NCBI GenBank assembly: GCA_027325485.1
Contig: DAIEFN010000004.1
Location: 1 to 45,231 of the forward strand
Source: Candidatus Saccharimonadota bacterium
GTDB lineage: Bacteria; Patescibacteriota; Saccharimonadia; Saccharimonadales; UBA4665
Reading direction: 5' to 3'
DNA: 45,231 nucleotides
Shown: positions 17,122-26,306 of the stretch, in pieces
Numbering within the stretch: the stretch's first letter is position 1
Layout: each line of letters opens with the position of its first letter
Program-made: the position numbers and the translations under genes
The notes under the pieces: generated by a model
What the model saw: the letters and a program-made list of their open reading frames with translations, nothing else
Databases searched by the model: none
What the model was told of the DNA's origin: nothing

Positions 17122-18411
17122 TCATTTATACTTCCAATCTGTAGCATACCCGCGTTTTTGAAGTTCTGGTAGCTGCTGCTCTAACTTCCTTCCAATATCC
17201 TGCCGCACAATCGGGGAGTTTGGGATGATAAGTTTCTTGACATTTTTATAAGCTTTATCAACGGCGCCTTCAACAGTAAAATCCGTCCCGGATACTATAC
17301 AAACATAAGTTCCCGCTGTAACTATTTGGCCGTTCTCCAACTTAACTTCTGCTGGATGGAAGTTTCTCCCAACCTTCTCTGTCCCCCATATCGGGTATCC
17401 ACTTACAGATTCCTGACTAAAGCCACTGTATGGGAATGGTGGAATGGCCATAATAAAGCCAGCAGCAGTTAAATCCCCACCCCCCTTTGGATAGAAGGTA
17501 TCTTCCCCTTTTAAACTATCAAGCATCCACTCTGCCGTATTATGGTGAAGAACCTGCTGGATATTGAACAGGGGCCATCCAAAGCGGCTGGTAACCTCAA
17601 GGGGCATTGGCCCCCCGTCAGAGTCCTTAACAATTACAGCCACGTCAAGATACCCTGTATACCCCACCCTAATAGCTTCTGCCATCAATGGAAGTAGCAC
17701 TTTTTGTCCAAGAAGTGACTTCTCAAAGGGGACATATCGCATAACTGTCCCCATTTCCCCCGTATTAACTCCCCAATCTCCCGGCATAAGTTTCTTGAAT
17801 TCAAAATTTTCCAAGACCCAACTTGAGAAACCGTTTCTTCCTACCCAAGTTCCAACTGCCATCTCCACGCCCGGAACAAACTCTTGAAGCAGGAACGGAG
17901 ACTTAAGTTTACCATCCTTCTTCCACCTTCCAAGCATATAAACCATATCCTCCCAGCTTTTACTCACGTAGCTGAGAGCTTTATCAGCATCTCCCGTAGG
18001 CTTACTTACATACCGTTTCTTTGTGCTCTTTACAAAGGCTATAGCTTTATCATAATCAGAGAAGACTGTAGAATTGGCGATCTCAATCCCATTCGCTTTA
18101 AATAACTCCTGCCCAACTCCCCGTTCCAGTTCCCACTTAGCCCCTTCCAAATTCGAAGAGAAAATAGGGTAGCCCTCTTTAAAGTACCGTGTAAACCGAT
18201 GATTTCGAACATTATCGCTTATTAGAATAAGATCAGCCCATCGCATCCATGCTTCCCATGTATTGACCTTCTCAACTAAGCCATCTCCGACAGTATTTCT
18301 ACTTCCATCCTTTGCCTTACCCATATAGACTTTAACCTTATGCCCATCATAAGCAGCACGAAGTGCAAAGTCTATAAAGCACGCTGTGTCATCAATAAGA
18401 AGTATGTTCAT
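17122..18411 (-). CDS. PurD-like ATP-grasp ligase
   Basis: A 429-residue enzyme with a Rossmann-like pre-ATP-grasp start (MNILLIDDTA), a central ATP-grasp fold and a PurD-type C-terminal segment. Supporting stretches are YVSKPTGDADKA (nucleotide-binding lysine strand), LLQEFVPGVEMAVGTW and PLEVTSRFGWP (metal-binding end). PurD joins glycine to phosphoribosylamine, but the phage protein lies inside the virion block and may act on another carboxylate and amine. It overlaps the upstream internal-protein gene by ATGA, so it is co-translated with virion genes. No other purine gene is present. The fold is confident, the substrate unknown. Confidence 0.85.
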   Translation of the reverse strand: MNILLIDDTACFIDFALRAAYDGHKVKVYMGKAKDGSRNTVGDGLVEKVNTWEAWMRWADLILISDNVRNHRFTRYFKEGYPIFSSNLEGAKWELERGVGQELFKANGIEIANSTVFSDYDKAIAFVKSTKKRYVSKPTGDADKALSYVSKSWEDMVYMLGRWKKDGKLKSPFLLQEFVPGVEMAVGTWVGRNGFSSWVLENFEFKKLMPGDWGVNTGEMGTVMRYVPFEKSLLGQKVLLPLMAEAIRVGYTGYLDVAVIVKDSDGGPMPLEVTSRFGWPLFNIQQVLHHNTAEWMLDSLKGEDTFYPKGGGDLTAAGFIMAIPPFPYSGFSQESVSGYPIWGTEKVGRNFHPAEVKLENGQIVTAGTYVCIVSGTDFTVEGAVDKAYKNVKKLIIPNSPIVRQDIGRKLEQQLPELQKRGYATDWKYK

Positions 18412-20672
18412 TGATTATTCCCTTGTTTCTTCTTCCGGTAATTATTTACGGCATCCACAGCTACACCTGCGTTTCCTGCGACAAAGCCAGCTGGAACATC
18501 CTTAACAAGATGCTGTGCGAAACTCAAGCCTTGATACTCTCTGACTGCAAACAGTCTGTGAAGGATTGTATCCATAGTTTTCATATCTTTATCACTAAAG
18601 ACATTACCTCTTTCCATCGCCACTCTCATTGTATTCCATGTAGACTTTAAATCCCTAAAATTGGAGCCGCGATCATCCAATCCGGTAAAGATAATTCTCA
18701 TCAGAGCTTTTTTTGCTTCTGGTGTGCTACCCGTAGCTTTATATGTCTCACTCAAGAAATATGCAACATCTTTAGAAGACGTTTCCCTTCCGGCGAGGAA
18801 TCTAAAAGCATCATTCGGAGACTGAGTTTTAGTCAATTTCTCCAAGTGCAGCATACTGTCATGGAGAGCTTGATCAGAAGCATTAAGTTTTGCTACCTCC
18901 CCTGTGACAGCGCTTTCATTTTCCTCCGACATTTTAATGTACTTATTAAGGGTATCTAGTGCCTTTGGCTGCTCTCTAAGCCATGAAATATTCTTCTGTC
19001 TCCAAAGTTTCATCCCGGCACTATCCATCTCTTTTACACTTGCACCGGTATACCCCATTGCAAGACTACTAATAGTAGCCTTTGGGAGAAAAGTTGCAGC
19101 ATGGTTCATAGTTTCTTTGGAACGAAAAAGAGCTTTAATAGAGGCTGCCGCGCTGTCAGCACCTTGACCTTCTACACCCGCGGCAACCTTTCCAAGGCCT
19201 GACATGCCTTCGATATTCTTTGTCATGGCTTTATACTTAGAGTAAGTTCTATTAGCTGCTCCAAGTTCCTTTTTCATCCCAACGTAGGCCTTCTGGGCTG
19301 AACTTATTTGCCCATAAAGTCCCTGTTTTTGCTTATCTCCTATAGCTTTGAAGGCTTCCGGCGTTCTTTCAAAACTCTGCCCAAGTTCCCGCCGCAGGTT
19401 ATCAAGGGATTGATAGGTTAAAGTCGGATCGCTGAGCCTAGACTTTATATGTTCAAGAGAGGCATTGGCCGGGTCTGAAGCTGCCAAGCTTTTTTGCTTT
19501 TTCTTTATGGAAGCTACTAACTTGGACAGATTGGGATCAAGTATCAAAGGGGAAGTTGCAGAAAGTTTTGCCGCTTTCTGCTCTGCTGCCTTATTAACAG
19601 CACCATACTGTGCTTTAGCAGCTACCTCCATTTCCGCCATCCGAGCCTTAACTGCTTCCCTGTAAACTCCCCCAACTTGATCTACTGTATAAGGTTTACC
19701 AAAAGCTACAACATGTGATTTATTTTGAAGTCTACTTAAGCTTTGGACTTGATCAAACCTCATTCCCATATGCTGTTCAAGTTTATTTACAACTTGATCT
19801 CTATACGCCTGCGCATAGGCATTTTGCTTTTCTCGCATCTGCCGAAGGTGTTCATGAATCTGCGCATCGCTCATCATCCCGGATTTCTTAGCCCTATCCA
19901 CAAAAACTTTTTGCTCATCTGTAAACCTGTTCATGGCTTTTTTATACTGGCGGTCAGCAAAAGCTACCATAGCTCCATTAGCTTCTGCCGTCCCCATATC
20001 GGAACCGCCGCCAAGTTTCAGTAAGCCACCGCGCAACTCTTTTTCCAAGAGATTCTGCGATCTGGCCCCTACAGCATCTTTGAAGAACATAGCACCAAGA
20101 TTCTTCATTCCCTTCACGGCAATTGTTACACCCTTTGCAACGGTAGACACGGCTGTCGGACCTAGAATCAGACCAAGTTCTTCATCAGTCTTGCTATACT
20201 GCGCTCCAAAGTTTCCTGCAGCATTAGAAGCTAACCCATCCATAACACCTTCTAAAGTTGCTACAGTTCTTAGCTTTGCAGAACTCTGCATAACAAGCCC
20301 GGCAGCTTCCAGCCCCATTCCCGCGGCCCTAACTTCTGGAACGGGAATTTTAGTAAGCACATTCCCGCCCATTGTCAAAAGTTCTGGGGTTACAAAGCCC
20401 GCAATGCCGCCAGTAACCGCCGCAGTATCACTTCCCGCAGTAAGGTTGCCATTTAAGCCTCCCTTTTCTGCTTCTTTTACTAGATTCGTGTCATCTTGTG
20501 CACTACTTTTGCCTTCTTCCCAAGGTTTGCCGTCCTTCTGAAGCCCGCTGATCACTGCTCCTCCATAGTTCTTTGAAGCAGCATCTACGAACTGCTGTGG
20601 TGTGAAGGTATCCGGGATATTTGAAGCTTTAGTAGGTTTCCCATTTACTGTAAAGGTTACATCAAATGGCAT
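18408..20672 (-). CDS. Internal virion (ejection) protein, large
   Basis: A 754-residue, Ala- and Lys-rich, mostly helical protein. The start at 20672 is chosen because GGGAGAATAAG lies directly upstream; the longer frame begins inside the previous gene. There is a glycine-rich hydrophobic stretch near residues 95-160, then long amphipathic helices. Size, composition and position after smaller internal proteins fit podovirus ejection proteins that pass into the host with the DNA. No transglycosylase motif is evident. Confidence 0.65.
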   Translation of the reverse strand: MPFDVTFTVNGKPTKASNIPDTFTPQQFVDAASKNYGGAVISGLQKDGKPWEEGKSSAQDDTNLVKEAEKGGLNGNLTAGSDTAAVTGGIAGFVTPELLTMGGNVLTKIPVPEVRAAGMGLEAAGLVMQSSAKLRTVATLEGVMDGLASNAAGNFGAQYSKTDEELGLILGPTAVSTVAKGVTIAVKGMKNLGAMFFKDAVGARSQNLLEKELRGGLLKLGGGSDMGTAEANGAMVAFADRQYKKAMNRFTDEQKVFVDRAKKSGMMSDAQIHEHLRQMREKQNAYAQAYRDQVVNKLEQHMGMRFDQVQSLSRLQNKSHVVAFGKPYTVDQVGGVYREAVKARMAEMEVAAKAQYGAVNKAAEQKAAKLSATSPLILDPNLSKLVASIKKKQKSLAASDPANASLEHIKSRLSDPTLTYQSLDNLRRELGQSFERTPEAFKAIGDKQKQGLYGQISSAQKAYVGMKKELGAANRTYSKYKAMTKNIEGMSGLGKVAAGVEGQGADSAAASIKALFRSKETMNHAATFLPKATISSLAMGYTGASVKEMDSAGMKLWRQKNISWLREQPKALDTLNKYIKMSEENESAVTGEVAKLNASDQALHDSMLHLEKLTKTQSPNDAFRFLAGRETSSKDVAYFLSETYKATGSTPEAKKALMRIIFTGLDDRGSNFRDLKSTWNTMRVAMERGNVFSDKDMKTMDTILHRLFAVREYQGLSFAQHLVKDVPAGFVAGNAGVAVDAVNNYRKKKQGNNQ

Positions 20673-20673
20673 C

Positions 20674-22194
20674 TTATTCTCCCGGAGTTCCGAATTGGAT
20701 ACTTCCACTAGCCCCACTTGTAAGTTTCCCAGTGGCAGCTTTTAACCTCTTATACAGTGACATGTATGAGTTAGAATCTTTATGGTCCGACGCAGCTACC
20801 CGTAGAATTTCTTCCGAAGTAGGAAGCCCTTCCAACTCTTTAAGTTGCTGTTCAGCCATCATAGTTTCTTGCTCATTTGCGGTCGATACGGTTTGATTAA
20901 TCCGCGATCTTATAATATCTCCGACATACGCCATTTTAAGAAGGACTGTCATATTTGTATCGCCCTTCTTCGGCGTAGCAATATCTTGAAATTCATTAAT
21001 TGTCACCTGATTCGCGCCACGGCCACCAAGCAGTGTTGCAATCTTACTTATATCAAGGCCCAAACTCTTTGTAACAACGTCTGTGATTTGTGCACTTTGA
21101 GAAGCGGTGCCGCTGTTGATCATTTTAGTAAGTTGTTCAGTTACAGTATGGCCGTTAGTCTGGTTAAGAACACTAGCGACCGTACCAGTTTGCTGTCCAA
21201 GGACAGCCTTAATACCAAGCAAACCCTGCGCAGCATCCCCAAGAATTTGTTGCTGCGTAAGCTGCGCTGGGGTAAGCATAATACCCACTGGCGCTACTCC
21301 ACCATAATTAAGTGCTGCATTAGCTTCTGTATTTTTACTTAGCCATTCCAAGTGTGAAGCAGGGTAAGGTTGTCCTGTTACAGGATTAATATCCGTCGGG
21401 GCTGAAGGATTTTTTATGTGCTTCTGTACGGCAGCTTGAAGGGCAGAAATACTCTCCGGGGAAGAGGATGCATAAGAGAGATCGCCCATTTTAGCAATTT
21501 TATTCCCTTTAGCCTTATTTGCTTGCTCTCTGGCATAGATTCCGGCCTGTCTAACAGCCGTATCCAGCGTACGCAAAGCAAGTTCAATTTGCCGGTATTT
21601 TGACAGTTCTTCTTCCTTCGTCTGGCGGTTCTGAAGTGCCGCCATCTGCGCCATAACTGTGGCCTTCTTATCTGGCGACATGCCAGTAAGTTGTAGGCTT
21701 CGTGCCCAAGGAATAAAATCCGTTGGAGACTTTGGTAGAGCTTTTGGATCGCCACCATTTGCAAGATAAGACTTGACAAGCGCATTCCTTGCCCCATCCG
21801 TCGGATTGGCAAGGAAATCCGTAGCATTTTCACTTACAGCATTAGCAAGGGCAGCTTTCTTCAGTGCATTTTCTTTAAGATTTAAAAGATTATCTTGCTG
21901 CTGTTCTGACATTAGATGCGACAGGCTATCTGCAACTTTATACTGTCCAAGAGCGACAGCTTTCTGTTCCATCTTTTGAAGGTCTTGGAAATTTGCCGTC
22001 CCTGCCTGAAGCTGCCCAAGACTTTGTCTTAGAAGTTGCTGATCTTGTATATCCTGTTGAAGGGATTGATTTTGCAACTTCTGTGTAATTACTTGCTGCT
22101 GCGCACCCTGCACAGCGGCTTCATTCATATTATAAGCTTGCTCGCCTTGAATACCTTGGCCAGCCCCTATAAGTAAACCGCCTAAAAGAGACAT
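20674..22194 (-). CDS. Internal virion (ejection) protein
   Basis: A 506-residue protein starting at 22194 after AAGGAATAA. It begins with a short glycine-rich hydrophobic segment (LLGGLLIGAGQG), followed by glutamine-rich coiled-coil sequence. One base separates it from the next internal protein gene. The composition is that of ejection proteins. Function is inferred from position and composition. Confidence 0.6.
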   Translation of the reverse strand: MSLLGGLLIGAGQGIQGEQAYNMNEAAVQGAQQQVITQKLQNQSLQQDIQDQQLLRQSLGQLQAGTANFQDLQKMEQKAVALGQYKVADSLSHLMSEQQQDNLLNLKENALKKAALANAVSENATDFLANPTDGARNALVKSYLANGGDPKALPKSPTDFIPWARSLQLTGMSPDKKATVMAQMAALQNRQTKEEELSKYRQIELALRTLDTAVRQAGIYAREQANKAKGNKIAKMGDLSYASSSPESISALQAAVQKHIKNPSAPTDINPVTGQPYPASHLEWLSKNTEANAALNYGGVAPVGIMLTPAQLTQQQILGDAAQGLLGIKAVLGQQTGTVASVLNQTNGHTVTEQLTKMINSGTASQSAQITDVVTKSLGLDISKIATLLGGRGANQVTINEFQDIATPKKGDTNMTVLLKMAYVGDIIRSRINQTVSTANEQETMMAEQQLKELEGLPTSEEILRVAASDHKDSNSYMSLYKRLKAATGKLTSGASGSIQFGTPGE

Positions 22195-22205
22195 AAAATT
22201 ATTCC

Positions 22206-22613
22206 TTATACAGACAGGCCCGGCATGATTAAACCTGCTGGCCACGGTGTTAAAGTGCGAGGAGTGACAGTCGGCGCGCTAGTCCAAGGCATGGGTGCGC
22301 CCTGCACTTGCGATTGAAAAGCTTGTGGTGGCGTACTGACAGGAGTCGAACTTGGCGCTAAGGTACTAGAAGTAGGTTGCGAAGCACCTTGAAAAGTCTG
22401 TTGCATTGGCGCACTTGTCCACAGCAAAGGTTGAAGTGGCGATTGTGGAACAGCTTGCGTAGGCACTTGCATAGAGTTCTGAGGGTTGCTTGGCTGTACT
22501 GGGCTTTGTTGTACTTGGTTTTGCTGGCTAGGCCAAAGACTATTCAACAGCCCATTACCAGAGGCAGGAAAGCTTCCCTTAGGTGAATACAAATCTAGCA
22601 TAGAGTTAAACAC
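22206..22613 (-). CDS. Gln/Pro/Ser-rich virion-region protein
   Basis: A 135-residue protein with strong low complexity: Q, P, S and T form most of it, with two WTSAP motifs. It is probably disordered. It lies between two internal-protein genes with short gaps and probably encodes a small internal or assembly component. No recognised family. Confidence 0.5.
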   Translation of the reverse strand: MFNSMLDLYSPKGSFPASGNGLLNSLWPSQQNQVQQSPVQPSNPQNSMQVPTQAVPQSPLQPLLWTSAPMQQTFQGASQPTSSTLAPSSTPVSTPPQAFQSQVQGAPMPWTSAPTVTPRTLTPWPAGLIMPGLSV

Positions 22614-22629
22614 TTTAACTCCTTAATAA

Positions 22630-23358
22630 CTAGTTAGAAAAGTTAAACAGATTGTTGCCCAAAAGGTTCGGATCATTAAAACTGAACATATTAGAAGAAG
22701 AACTTACAGGGTTATAAGCGGTAGTACCAAGCGGCAAACTCGTCGTCCCCATTGGAATTGTTTGTCCGCTTGCTGCCATTCCTATAGAATCCATTACATC
22801 ATTAGAAGTTCCGGGAATAGCGCCTGACGAAGAATTTCCAGTGAGTAGTCCCTGCAAAGCATTTGCACCTGCCCCAACAACCTGACCAACTGCTTGATTA
22901 TTCGCCCCTTGCTGCCCGGCAAAGATCTGCCCCGCCGTACCAGTTTGACTACTATTCACACCACTAAGCAGGGCTAAATCGTTGAACTGGTTTTGGAACT
23001 GTTGCGAAGCCATCCCTTGCCCATACTTTGTAAGTGCCGCTGCCTCTCCACCACTTCCAAAGGTTCCATGCGCTGCTGCACTTGCATCTACCGCGCCAAT
23101 TCCTTGCTGAAGTGCAAAGTCATACCCGGCATTACCAGCGCCAATTCCTTGAGTCATGAGTTGTTGAAGCATTGGCTGGTACTGCGCCCACTGACTATTA
23201 AAGGGGTCAGCGATGTTAGCACCCTGCGAATTGCCGCCAATTGGATTGCTTGTTACTGCCCCACCAGAAGCGGCTGGGCTACTACTATTACCCCCGAAGA
23301 TACTATTTACAACCCCACCAATTAAAGGGGCTGCTAAAGGTTCAAGAAAGCCAAACAT
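22630..23358 (-). CDS. Small internal/ejection protein
   Basis: A 242-residue, Gly/Ala/Gln/Ser-rich protein. The start FLEPLAAPLIGGVVNSIFGG is a glycine-zipper-like hydrophobic segment, and the middle (GKYGQGMASQQFQNQFND-type) matches small podovirus ejection proteins that resemble P22 gp7 in position. TAAGGAG precedes the start. Confidence 0.6.
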   Translation of the reverse strand: MFGFLEPLAAPLIGGVVNSIFGGNSSSPAASGGAVTSNPIGGNSQGANIADPFNSQWAQYQPMLQQLMTQGIGAGNAGYDFALQQGIGAVDASAAAHGTFGSGGEAAALTKYGQGMASQQFQNQFNDLALLSGVNSSQTGTAGQIFAGQQGANNQAVGQVVGAGANALQGLLTGNSSSGAIPGTSNDVMDSIGMAASGQTIPMGTTSLPLGTTAYNPVSSSSNMFSFNDPNLLGNNLFNFSN

Positions 23359-23382
23359 AGAAACTCCTTACTTTTCAATCCA

Positions 23383-23892
23383 TTAAATGGAAGCAATTCC
23401 CTTTCGAAGCCTCTCAATATAGCTGTGAAGGGCGCTTTTGGATAGTTTAATTCTATCCAATTTTGGATTAACTTGACAGTTAACTAGGAGATTAAAGCGG
23501 TCTTCATTTAGCTCCCTCTTAACAAGGTACTTATAAACTATTCTCATCTTTCTAACATCAAAAATGTCCTCAAAGATTACATGGACACCCTGAAAACGGT
23601 TTAAATCCACTTCCGGCAATTTCAAATCTTCTCCAAGTGAAGCTTTAATTTCTTCTTCCGATCGGTGGATAATAAGTTTAGGCGCAGAGCTATCGTTAAT
23701 CTCTTGAAGATAGGGAAAAGCTCCAGTCTCTGCCGTCCCAACCTTAAATCCTTCCTTTTTCAAAGTATTAAACTGTTTAAAAGGAAGTTGAGATAGTGAA
23801 TCATGGTAGCAGAGGTTCTTATCATCTGTAAAGAGATTGGCTAGCCACGTTGTGCCTGATCTTGGTTGTCCGATAATATAAAAATCAAGCAT
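23383..23892 (-). CDS. Small sulfotransferase-like protein
   Basis: A 169-residue protein starting at 23892 after GGAAGGAG. Residues 4-20 contain YIIGQPRSGTTWLANL, the PAPS 5'-phosphosulfate-binding loop of sulfotransferases. PKLIIHRSEEEIKASL fits the 3'-phosphate-binding segment (Arg and Ser conserved). It is shorter than most family members (often 250 or more residues), so the substrate side may be reduced. It begins one base after the SET-domain gene stop. Known family activity is transfer of sulfate from PAPS to hydroxyl or amine groups; the target here is unknown and may be a virion or host surface component. Confidence 0.8.
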   Translation of the reverse strand: MLDFYIIGQPRSGTTWLANLFTDDKNLCYHDSLSQLPFKQFNTLKKEGFKVGTAETGAFPYLQEINDSSAPKLIIHRSEEEIKASLGEDLKLPEVDLNRFQGVHVIFEDIFDVRKMRIVYKYLVKRELNEDRFNLLVNCQVNPKLDRIKLSKSALHSYIERLRKGIASI

Positions 23893-23893
23893 C

Positions 23894-24316
23894 TTATTCT
23901 CCTTCCAACAACAAGCAAGAATAATCAATAAGAATCTCTTCTCCACTATCTATAGGACGAACTGCAATAAGATTCACCACATCGGCCCCAAAAATCTTAT
24001 GCAGCACTACATTAGCATACTTTGTACTATGGTTTATATACTTAAAGATGCTATTTAAACTTTCTTCTCGGAAGGCTACAGCAACCTTCTCACCTCGAAG
24101 GTATGACCGAAGTGTAAACAGTCCTTTTCCTTCAATACTGGAAAAAGTAACAGAAAAGTCTTCTAGACCTTCTTTAAAGAAGTCTACACCTTTCCAGCAC
24201 AGTTCTTCAACTTTCGGGTTCAGGCCCAAACTTTCACAGTAAATCTTATATTCCTCTCTAGCTTCTATCCCAAGTTCTCGCATACTGCTATCTGCTTTTG
24301 TCATATAGAATCCCAT
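23894..24316 (-). CDS. SET-domain protein (putative lysine methyltransferase)
   Basis: A 140-residue protein. Residues 58-132 carry SET-domain marks in order: EGKGLF (62-67, AdoMet-binding glycines), YINHSTKYAN (93-102, the NH-S knot) and GEEILIDY (125-132, catalytic tyrosine region). The proline usually before the second Asn of the NHxxxPN motif is missing. SET enzymes methylate protein lysines using AdoMet. The gene follows the adaptor gene by 2 bp and precedes the sulfotransferase-like gene by 1 bp, so all are co-transcribed with virion genes. The target is unknown. Confidence 0.85.
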   Translation of the reverse strand: MGFYMTKADSSMRELGIEAREEYKIYCESLGLNPKVEELCWKGVDFFKEGLEDFSVTFSSIEGKGLFTLRSYLRGEKVAVAFREESLNSIFKYINHSTKYANVVLHKIFGADVVNLIAVRPIDSGEEILIDYSCLLLEGE

Positions 24317-24318
24317 AA

Positions 24319-25023
24319 TTAACTACTCTTATATTTGGAAGGTGCAAAGAAAATGGAAGCTTCTTCTCTATTTGCTGCAAAAGCTTCCTCTTTATACAAT
24401 AAAAATTTCTGGCTTATTTCCCTTCTCATGTCTGGTGGGGTTAGATATTCTAAGGCTATCTCATCCGCAAGACCCCACTTGAGCATCTGAAAGAACTCTT
24501 GTGGAAAGTCTGGCGCATCAGTTGCAAGGTTGAAATCATAAACTTGCCGCTGGATATTTACTTTTAAGTTCCAAATAGCTTCTGCTGGCACGTCGTAGAC
24601 AGTAAGGATACCCCCACTAAGCTGTGGATCGTAGAAATACATATTCAACGAGCCAGAACTTGTAGGATTTCCCAGCCTGTCAAAGTCATATCGGCTCATG
24701 GGAGTGAGCCGGACTTGACTATTGGAATTTATATTAACTGTATAGCAGTCTAAAACCCTAAGAGGAAGGGTTGTCCCACTAAGTGTACTTAAGTTGTACT
24801 GTGCTTGCCCTACCACTACAGGGAAAGTTACAGTTTGCACACACCAAAGTGGCAACCCTTCTAAAGCTAATTTCTTAGCCACAATGTTTAATGCCTGCAT
24901 ACAGTTCGTTGTATCACTGACTGGTATTGTATCTTGTGAACTGTATGCACCAATAAGCCTAAGAGCCGCCCAGACTATATCGGAAGCGGCCATTGTGAAG
25001 GTTGTAGTTCCGCTAACAGACAT
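24319..25023 (-). CDS. Head-tail adaptor (gp4/gp11-like)
   Basis: A 234-residue protein whose start (TMAASDIVWAALRLIGAYSSQDTI) and helical plan (ALNIVAKKLALEGLPLW) match podovirus tail-tubular/DNA-stabilisation adaptors such as T7 gp11 and P22 gp4. The C-terminal segment ALEYLTPPDMRREISQKFLLYKEEA is also typical. It should form the ring joining portal to tail. It overlaps the upstream gene by one base. Confidence 0.75.
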   Translation of the reverse strand: MSVSGTTTFTMAASDIVWAALRLIGAYSSQDTIPVSDTTNCMQALNIVAKKLALEGLPLWCVQTVTFPVVVGQAQYNLSTLSGTTLPLRVLDCYTVNINSNSQVRLTPMSRYDFDRLGNPTSSGSLNMYFYDPQLSGGILTVYDVPAEAIWNLKVNIQRQVYDFNLATDAPDFPQEFFQMLKWGLADEIALEYLTPPDMRREISQKFLLYKEEAFAANREEASIFFAPSKYKSS

Positions 25024-25451
25024 CAGAAGGCTCCTAACTTAGCAAGTTCCAGTGTCAGACTAAAGGTTAGAATTGCGCCAGTGGTCCATCCAAGTGTTGA
25101 AATTCCAATCCCACCATTCAAGCCATTACTTGTTGTCAAACTTGCTGGCGGTACAAATAGGCCGTAGTTTTCAGCTTCATACTTTCCCCGCCCAGTGTAA
25201 GTATCTACATAGACCGGAGTAGTGCCGTCCCAAGAGAGGATGACAATGTTTACATCTTGCACATTGTACTGAATCTTGCGGATGGCAAGCGCTGCCGCTT
25301 TCGCAGCCCCACTACTGTCAATGCCAAAAAGATTGTTTGGAAGAATAAGCGACTGATAAGCAAGATTGCTGCTATCAAGATACCCTGAAACGTTGATAAC
25401 AGCGTTCTTACTCCCGTCGACCAAGATATTGGTTGTCAGGGAATTGGCCAT
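25023..25451 (-). CDS. Hypothetical virion-region protein
   Basis: A 142-residue beta-rich protein, starting MANSLTTNILVDGSKNAV. It lies between a jelly-roll-like protein and the adaptor, so a head or head-tail completion role is likely. It has no motif that I recognise. Gaps to both neighbours are 3 bp or less, and it is probably translationally coupled. Confidence 0.6.
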   Translation of the reverse strand: MANSLTTNILVDGSKNAVINVSGYLDSSNLAYQSLILPNNLFGIDSSGAAKAAALAIRKIQYNVQDVNIVILSWDGTTPVYVDTYTGRGKYEAENYGLFVPPASLTTSNGLNGGIGISTLGWTTGAILTFSLTLELAKLGAF

Positions 25452-25454
25452 AGC

Positions 25455-26228
25455 TTATCGCTCCCGCACCGCAACCAGAAAATCAACAAGTGCAGTTTGG
25501 GCTGCTGCGCTTGCAGTCAGAATTCCGACTGTCGGGCTAAGTGCGCCGACTGGGTATGTTACCTTTGAGGCTGCTACCAAGGCATCATATCCCAAAGAAG
25601 GATTACCGGTTGCAACTCCAAGCGGCGAAGGTGCATTGCGGGCATATCCACTCTTTCCAGTAGTCGGATTGACGTAGGCGGCCAGATTGCCAAGACTGTC
25701 TACGGCCAATCCAAGTTCTACCATCACATTATTTGTAAAGGGATTTGGCAAGGTCATCAGAGTCGTAACCGTGCTACCGACTGCTTGCTGGACTAGCAGA
25801 TTAGCCCCGCCAACTGCAAGTTCAAAGTAAATGCCACTTACGGGGGCACTAAGCGCTGCGCCCTCATTAATCCAGCCAGCATAGAAGCCAGTTGTTCCCA
25901 CACTGGCCATACTTGCAGCAACTTTGAAAAAAGCTGCTTTACCACCGGCTGGATTAAGAATCATACCACCAGCACTTTGAATTACAGTGCTGTCGGCGGC
26001 AACTGCGCCAGTTGTAAGGGTAATGGCCCCGCCATCCGTTGTACTACTTACAGTCGGAGTTACAGCACCAGTCCCGCTAAGTACCCACTTACTAGTAATG
26101 TAAGCATCGAAGTCATCTTCCACCACATGAGCATAAGTAGGATCAGGGACACCACTAAAGCCCATAGTCTGGAAGCTGGCCGCATTTGTTACTCCACCAT
26201 TCATATTAGTCGTAGTCGACTTAAACAT
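25455..26228 (-). CDS. Putative capsid decoration protein, jelly-roll-like
   Basis: A 257-residue, Gly/Ala/Thr/Val-rich beta protein. The middle (AFFKVAAS..., GFYAGWINEG..., GIYFELAVGG) resembles lectin-like beta-sandwich folds found in phage head decoration or fibre proteins. It follows the major capsid gene across palindrome copy D. AAGGAGGAAGT precedes the start, and a TATACT -10-like hexamer lies just after the palindrome on this strand. Confidence 0.6.
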   Translation of the reverse strand: MFKSTTTNMNGGVTNAASFQTMGFSGVPDPTYAHVVEDDFDAYITSKWVLSGTGAVTPTVSSTTDGGAITLTTGAVAADSTVIQSAGGMILNPAGGKAAFFKVAASMASVGTTGFYAGWINEGAALSAPVSGIYFELAVGGANLLVQQAVGSTVTTLMTLPNPFTNNVMVELGLAVDSLGNLAAYVNPTTGKSGYARNAPSPLGVATGNPSLGYDALVAASKVTYPVGALSPTVGILTASAAAQTALVDFLVAVRER

Positions 26229-26252
26229 ACTTCCTCCTTAAGAGTATAGGGG

Positions 26253-26294
26253 GTTATCTGTATAAATTACTATTTCGTAATTTATTAAAATAAC
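26253..26294 (+). repeat. 42-bp palindrome, copy D
   Basis: A canonical copy in the 78-bp gap after the major capsid gene, starting 12 bp beyond its stop on the transcript. The position suits a partial terminator or processing site that would set capsid protein in excess of downstream products. Confidence 0.95.
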
Positions 26295-26306
26295 CACCCC
26301 CTAAGA

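Noticed and set aside
17122-18411. Part of a 2-aminoadenine (Z-genome) pathway
   Set aside because: No PurZ or matching dATP-hydrolase gene is in the window; PurD-like fold alone is not evidence.
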